64,000 bases of DNA, from assembly GCA_034509735.1 (NCBI GenBank), contig JACGWO010000006.1, forward strand, positions 3,301,001 to 3,365,000. Reading direction: 5' to 3'. The notes beneath the pieces are model-generated. The model had not been told where the DNA came from. It saw only the letters and a list, made by a program, of their open reading frames with translations, and made no database searches. The stretch is from Sesamum alatum (lineage: Eukaryota > Streptophyta > Magnoliopsida > Lamiales > Pedaliaceae). Made by a program: the position numbers and the translations under genes. Shown here in pieces: positions 59,346-64,000 of the stretch (position 1 is its first letter; the number at the start of each line of letters is the position of its first letter).

Positions 59346-59496
59346 TTCAATCAAAAGAAAAGAGTAGACTTGGAGCCCACAATAATTATCATCTTACATC
59401 TCGTATTTAAAAAAAAAAGATGTATAAATATACTATTTGGTCTTTGATAGTAAATAACTTAGTAAGCATAAAATTGAGCATTACCCACATGAACTA

Positions 59497-59838
59497 TATA
59501 GGGATGACAATGAGTTCAAGTTAGATCTAAATGTGGTGAATTTTGAATTAATAATCAGCTCTCGAGGTGGGTCTCGAATCTTGATATTTTGGATACGTAC
59601 GGGCCCAACCTGAACATGATCCTTTTAATTTTCTTTTTATATTTACTTATATAAAGTATATATTTATATATATATATATGAAAAAAATGCATTATTATTT
59701 TTTTTTATCTCATATCATAAAGTTTTCACAGTTTTACAATTTTAAGAAACTATTTCTAAATATTTAATTCAAAATTTGAGATCGGGTCCAATCCATTGAG
59801 TGTTGAGTCGCGTCAGGAGTTTTGACAAAACTGCCCCA
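59497..59838. mobile_element. Relative of the GGAATGGCAATGAGTCC element
   Basis: Begins AGGGATGACAATGAGTTCAAG and has GGATACGTACGGGCCCAACC and GATCGGGTCCAATCC blocks, an AT-rich core and a right end near CAAAACTGCCCC, in the same order as 2761-3345. Decayed. Confidence 0.5.
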
Positions 59839-60109
59839 ATTATGAATGATTCCATGGCACTAAAATGATAATATTATAAAATGCAAAACATTAATTGATA
59901 TTGTTACACATATACAACCACCTAAAAACCCTAAATTCTTGAAAATGGAGTAGTAGATACCTAACATCACACCACCCTACAAGAACCCTAAAAGGCTCCA
60001 AGAATTGTCATCAAGTGAAATGTTTTTACCTCTTAATCACACCCCCACCCCACCCACCCCCCCACCCCCTCCCCTCATTCCTATAAATCAACAAGTAAAA
60101 CTCTCAGCT

Positions 60110-60230
60110 GCAATTGCTCTATATAGCTAGCTAGGGTTTCTTTATATATATATATATAGAGCATCAGGAACACTCGTTCTCCCTCTCTCCCTGAGGAATA
60201 ATTGATGATTTATGAGAAGATTAGGGTTTG
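60110..60230 (+). promoter_or_regulatory. Putative promoter/leader of MIR166
   Basis: TCTATATAGC (about 60118-60127) and TTATATATATATATAG (about 60141-60159) are TATA-like elements 70-115 bp upstream of the hairpin, followed by a CT-rich stretch (TCTCCCTCTCTCCC). The transcription start is not determined. Confidence 0.4.
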
Positions 60231-60320
60231 TGGGGGATGTTGTCTGGCTCGACGCACTCACTTCCATCTGCAAAACGATACCGTGAAGGCATCGGACCAG
60301 GCTTCATTCCTCTCAAACCG
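60224..60320 (+). ncRNA. MIR166: MIR166 precursor hairpin
   Basis: The 3' arm holds the mature miR166 at 60292-60312, beginning TCGGACCAGGCTTCATTC and ending CTC, a known variant type of the family. The 5' arm (60234-60254, GGGATGTTGTCTGGCTCG...) is the expected star strand with a 2-nt 3' overhang. Base pairing extends outward: GGTTTGTGGGGGATG on the left pairs with the reverse complement GGTTTGAGAGGAATG, with only a few mismatches and G-U pairs, and the loop is about 40 nt. miR166 directs cleavage of class III HD-ZIP transcription-factor mRNAs and so controls leaf polarity, vascular and meristem development. The short protein frames overlapping the hairpin are not credible genes. Confidence 0.95.
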
Positions 60321-60339
60321 CACCTTTCATCGTCATCTC

Positions 60340-60342
<3 letters not shown>

Positions 60343-60383
<41 letters not shown>

Positions 60384-60689
60384 ATATGCCTCTTTCTTGA
60401 TTTACATGCTCATATATATATATATATATATATCTTATCTCTTTCAAATTAGGGTTTGTAATTGGCCGGTTCTTGGTGATTTTTTTTATGTATTATAACC
60501 CCAAAAACAGTAATTATCTATGGAACCCATTTTCTGAAACAGTTGAAATTGAAGAAATGGATTCATGTTTGTACATGAGATTTTGTGTGTGTGTGTGTGT
60601 GTTTTTGTTTGAGCAGGCTGCTGCTGCTGCTGCAAACAGATAGGGCAATTAATTGTGTAGGGTTGAATATAAGGTGCTGCAGATATCCC

Positions 60690-60729
<40 letters not shown>

Positions 60730-60900
60730 CTTATACATATATCATATCACTCTTTTCAACAATTTCTTCTTTTTGACTTTCATACTTCATTATTCAGCAA
60801 TCATTAATCTCTTCAACTTCTACTTCAACCCAATCTCTCTCTCTCCCCACTCTCTCTCTATCTCTATCTATATATATATACGTACTTGTTTTTTTGATGG
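60343..60900 (+). repeat. Microsatellite-rich stretch downstream of MIR166
   Basis: (CA)n/(TA)n at 60343-60374, (TA)n at 60413-60432, (GT)n at about 60584-60602, a (GCT) run at about 60618-60632, (CT)n at 60695-60723 and further CT/TA runs to 60880. This is probably within the MIR166 primary transcript or its 3' flank. Confidence 0.75.
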
Positions 60901-60999
60901 AAAAAATACAACTTGGGTTCAATTTCTTGAGAATGGTGTCACTTTTCGTTTAGGCCAATCAAGTACAGATATTAACTAATGGGCTGAAAAACAGCTCAA

Positions 61000-63018
61000 A
61001 GCTTCATTTAATGGGGGAAAACTAAGGAAAAGATTCCTCACCTTCTATATATATATACTAGTGTGTGATCCGTGCTATGCACGAACTTGATTTAATTATA
61101 ATTAAAATTATATTTTATCAAAACATAACTTCAAAAAAGTTAAATAAAGAAATGTTTAAAAAAATTAAATTTTATTTCAAATTGTCATGGATCAATAATA
61201 ATAAAATTTACAATTAAAAGAATATATATGTATATATATAGATAAAATAAGTTTTATTCATACATATACATTAAATAATAATAACCATCTTCATAAGAAA
61301 AGTTCCCAAAAAAAACTTAATCATGAATTCAATAACAAACCAATACACCATCTAAAATTTATAACATAATTTTCAAAATCAATCCAAATTTCAAATTGAT
61401 TGAAATTACAGATGTTGTATAAGATGTGTAAAAATATTACATATGGATATGTCAAATAATTCATCTAGTGTAAATGTAGTATGAATATATATACATATAT
61501 GAATATGAATATGTCGAATAGAGTCAATAGACTCAATTGTATGATGAATATTGTTATACTATATATATAATTAGTTTAAATATCAATATAAATACTCACT
61601 TTCAAATTGGTGTAACAAAATTTTGTTGATGAATACGTCTCATTCCTTCATATTTAATTAGTGACAAATATTGAAGGGCTTTATTCAAATTGAAATCTAG
61701 AATTTTGTAATGATACAAAAGGGATAAATTGTTACTTAATAAAAACTCAAAATTTTTTTGAAAAATTGTTTACCTTACTTATGATTATCCAAACAATGTT
61801 ACTATCCTCCAAGTGCAACAAAAATTTGTTGAACGCTAACATCAATATACATAATTCAACTCTTAAGATGGAAAATAAAACATTGGTTATCATAATTACA
61901 TGCATTTAGTAGCGTACATCATTAACTCGTTCAAAATCAAACATAGAATTCATCACAAAAAACCCAATAGATGATTAAGAAGAGTAATAAGATTAAATCT
62001 GGCGATCCCATAATATTATTGAAAATTCTGAATCATATTACACAAATTCAGTGGAAATCAAAATAAGAAAAGAAAAAAAAAGAAAAAAATCATTGAAACA
62101 AATAGTAAAATATCGACTAATCACTCATATTCTCACATGATTTATTTATTTTTTTATAATTCAAATATAAAAAATACAGAATGTAATATAAGCATTTTGA
62201 TAAATAACGTTAGTCAATGAGAGAGTGAATATATGTACTACAAAAGTAAGTCTATTTTAGTCATATTAATATATCTCCTTAATATCTAAATCAGTCAAAA
62301 ACAAAAATTAAAAAAGTGAACATATATTAAAGTGAGATCTGTAACTCTCAAAATTTATTTTTATTTAAGCAAAAAAATAGAATAAATATCTCACGCCCCA
62401 CAATAAGAAAATAAAAAGTAAAAAGAAGAAGAAAAACAATAATCACATAAGGATAATTACATAAATTAGATAGCTTTAAGAAAAAGAAGAAATGAAACAA
62501 AATAAATGAATTTATATGAAAAACTATGAGAAACAATGAGTAAATGTATTTGCATTAGGAAAAAAATAAATAAAAATTCAAAAAATCAAGACACATATGC
62601 CAACTGAAAAAATGAAACTATGCAAATAATAGTTAGATCATCGATCACTATAAAAAACAATTAAAGAAAATAAACTTTAAAAAGCAATAAAAGATTTGAA
62701 AAATACTCATATTAAGTATGAAGGGAAAAATTAAAGCATGTGATAATATATGATTGAATAATTAAAAAAATTATTGTTACAAATGAAAAGAATAGTTTGA
62801 GTGAGTATAAAGAACAAATCATCAACAGAATTAATTGATAATTATGATAAATCAATCGAAACCTTAATTGAATACAACATGAAATCACAAAGAGGAAAAA
62901 TAACATATAAAAATAAAAATCCTAATAATAAAAAGCTGAAGTCTAAATAGATTAAAAAAGAAAAAAAATAAGAACATATTTTTCATATAAAAATAATTTG
63001 CTGTTATCATACAAAAAA
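61000..63018. other. Highly AT-rich DNA with a Helitron terminus at its left edge
   Basis: Long stretches above roughly 75% A+T by eye, with many TA-rich words. Other than the Helitron end at 61058, no gene or complete element was recognised. Confidence 0.5.
61058..61085 (-). mobile_element. Helitron 3' terminus (minus strand)
   Basis: On the minus strand CGTGCATAGCACG forms a 5-bp hairpin followed by GATCACACA, CTAG and a T, as in the terminus at 24255-24280. The 5' TC end should lie to the right but was not found with confidence. Confidence 0.6.
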
Positions 63019-64000
63019 CACTACAAAAAATATAGTTTATTGGGACGGCCAACAGTGGTGGCAAAATCTGTCTCAACTTTCGACGGTTTTGTAATGAATT
63101 TTACGAATTTCTGACGGATTCCTTTAATAGATGGAGGAATTGAATAATTCGTCGGAAAAAGGATACAGTCGTCGCAAATTCCATCGAAAAATATGACATA
63201 AAAAAGATGTTTGTCGCTAATCGTCGGAACGTTCGTTAGAAATATTTCTTTTCTCCAAGTTTGGGACGGAGTTTCCGACGGTGTACTGGTCGTCGGAACG
63301 TTCTGATAGAATTCCGACCACTTGACAAATTTTTACGACTGTAAGGCACCAAAACAATGTTCCGATGATAATCCGTCGGAAGTTTTGTCGCTAAATATAA
63401 TATTTTGAGACAGAATTTCCGACGCCAAATGATGGTCACAAACTTTTGTAACGGATAGGTTGTGTCATCAGAAATGTCGTTTCAAAAACCGTCGGAAAAA
63501 GGTCTAACGGCTATATTACAACGGCTATATTATAACGGCTATATGTCATCGGAAAATTCGTCCCAAAAATTGTCGGATAATAGTCTAACGGCTATATTTC
63601 AATGGCTATATTACAATTAATAAATCCGTCTGAAAATTCATTCCAAATAACAGTATATATTTGAGTGCTACCTCTCATTTATGTTCCCATCACTTGCATT
63701 ATACCTTTCAAATTAACCTCTCAAATCTGAAATATATACATATCAACCTTCAATTACATCATATATATATATACATATATAAATATATCGAATTTGCGCA
63801 ATATTTCAGAACTTGTGATCGGCTATTTTCTTCTGAAAAATTGAGTTGGAGGGCGTCCATCGTTATCGTCAGGTAATTAATAAATAATGTAACCATTTAA
63901 TTTAAGCCTCTCATGTTGTTCTTGGTTTTAATGTTTTATATAATTAATTATGTATTAAATATTTAATTTAGACTTTATATATAATTGTTGAAGTATTTGT
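63019..64000 (+). mobile_element. CACTA-type transposon terminus (runs past window)
   Basis: CACTACAAAAAA at 63019 is the standard CACTA terminal motif. The next 640 bp are rich in short subterminal repeats CGTCGGAA, TTCCGACG and GTCGGAAA in both orientations, plus (AC)GGCTATATT repeats (63510-63610), as expected for CACTA subterminal regions. Sequence after about 63650 is AT-rich and could be internal. The second terminus is not in the window. No transposase is seen here. Confidence 0.75.

Larger units (their letters stand above)
58710..60110. other. AT-rich intergenic region
   Basis: Contains a decayed Helitron and a GGGTCC-type MITE (both listed) and a C-rich run (about 60041-60076) upstream of the MIR166 region. 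No gene is recognised. Confidence 0.55.

Noticed and set aside
60202..60452. Two short protein frames overlapping the MIR166 region
   Set aside because: They cover the miRNA hairpin and then run into CA/TA microsatellites (HTHTHIYIYIY), so they are by-products of the RNA gene and repeats.
13750..64000. CRISPR-like or phage-like arrays
   Set aside because: No regularly spaced short repeats with unique spacers; all tandem arrays are direct repeats inside plant transposons or microsatellites.

Overview
This is nuclear DNA of a flowering plant, most likely a eudicot. Genes have many short exons with GT-AG introns, the intergenic DNA is AT-rich, and there is a MIR166 hairpin. Two chloroplast-related protein genes and many plant transposon families (Mutator, Helitron, CACTA, Ty3/gypsy) are present. 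I could not resolve the species; an asterid is possible but not shown. No viral, bacterial or organellar segment was recognised.

Genes, left to right. The 3' half of a DUF639 membrane-protein gene (+, 259-3665) converges on a RETICULATA-related chloroplast-envelope protein gene (-, 7549-4158, eight exons). A DUF7036 membrane-protein gene with a Pro/Ser-rich region lies on the minus strand (13711-10258, five exons). After about 20 kb of transposons comes an F-box/leucine-rich-repeat gene (+, 34087-35563), which carries an apparent 1-bp frameshift inside the F-box. It converges on a p24-delta cargo-receptor gene (-, 38749-37112). That gene is divergent from an AKR2-type ankyrin chaperone gene (+, 40120-44061, nine exons). 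Next is an ARGLU1-like RS/coiled-coil protein gene (+, 45839-51686) with an apparent GC-AG intron. A MIR166 precursor lies near 60.2 kb. These are ordinary housekeeping and developmental genes with no evident pathway in common.

Mobile DNA fills the rest. 17.5-23.4 kb is a decayed Ty3/gypsy (Tat-like) LTR element that keeps gag and part of protease, with GC-rich tandem repeats where the polymerase would be. 55.3-58.7 kb is a structurally complete gag-only LTR element of a related family. 25.4-29.2 kb is a Mutator-like element with long hairpin-containing inverted repeats, a broken DDE/SWIM transposase, a second oppositely oriented coding remnant and a near-perfect 10-bp target duplication. Non-autonomous elements include a Mutator-type MITE family (copies at about 1.2, 7.8, 14, 16.5, 32.7, 39 and 53 kb, several with 9-bp target duplications), a palindromic MITE at 16.1 kb, Helitron ends at 17.1, 24.3, 59.1 and 61.1 kb, and a CACTA terminus at 63.0 kb.

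The least ordinary observations are the two pol-less gag elements (one with a 9-residue acidic repeat array and two CAG-to-TAG stops), the divergent second reading frame in the Mutator-like element, the F-box frameshift, the GC-AG intron, and the Helitron pair with matching ends. All calls come from reading the sequence; no database search or folding program was run.
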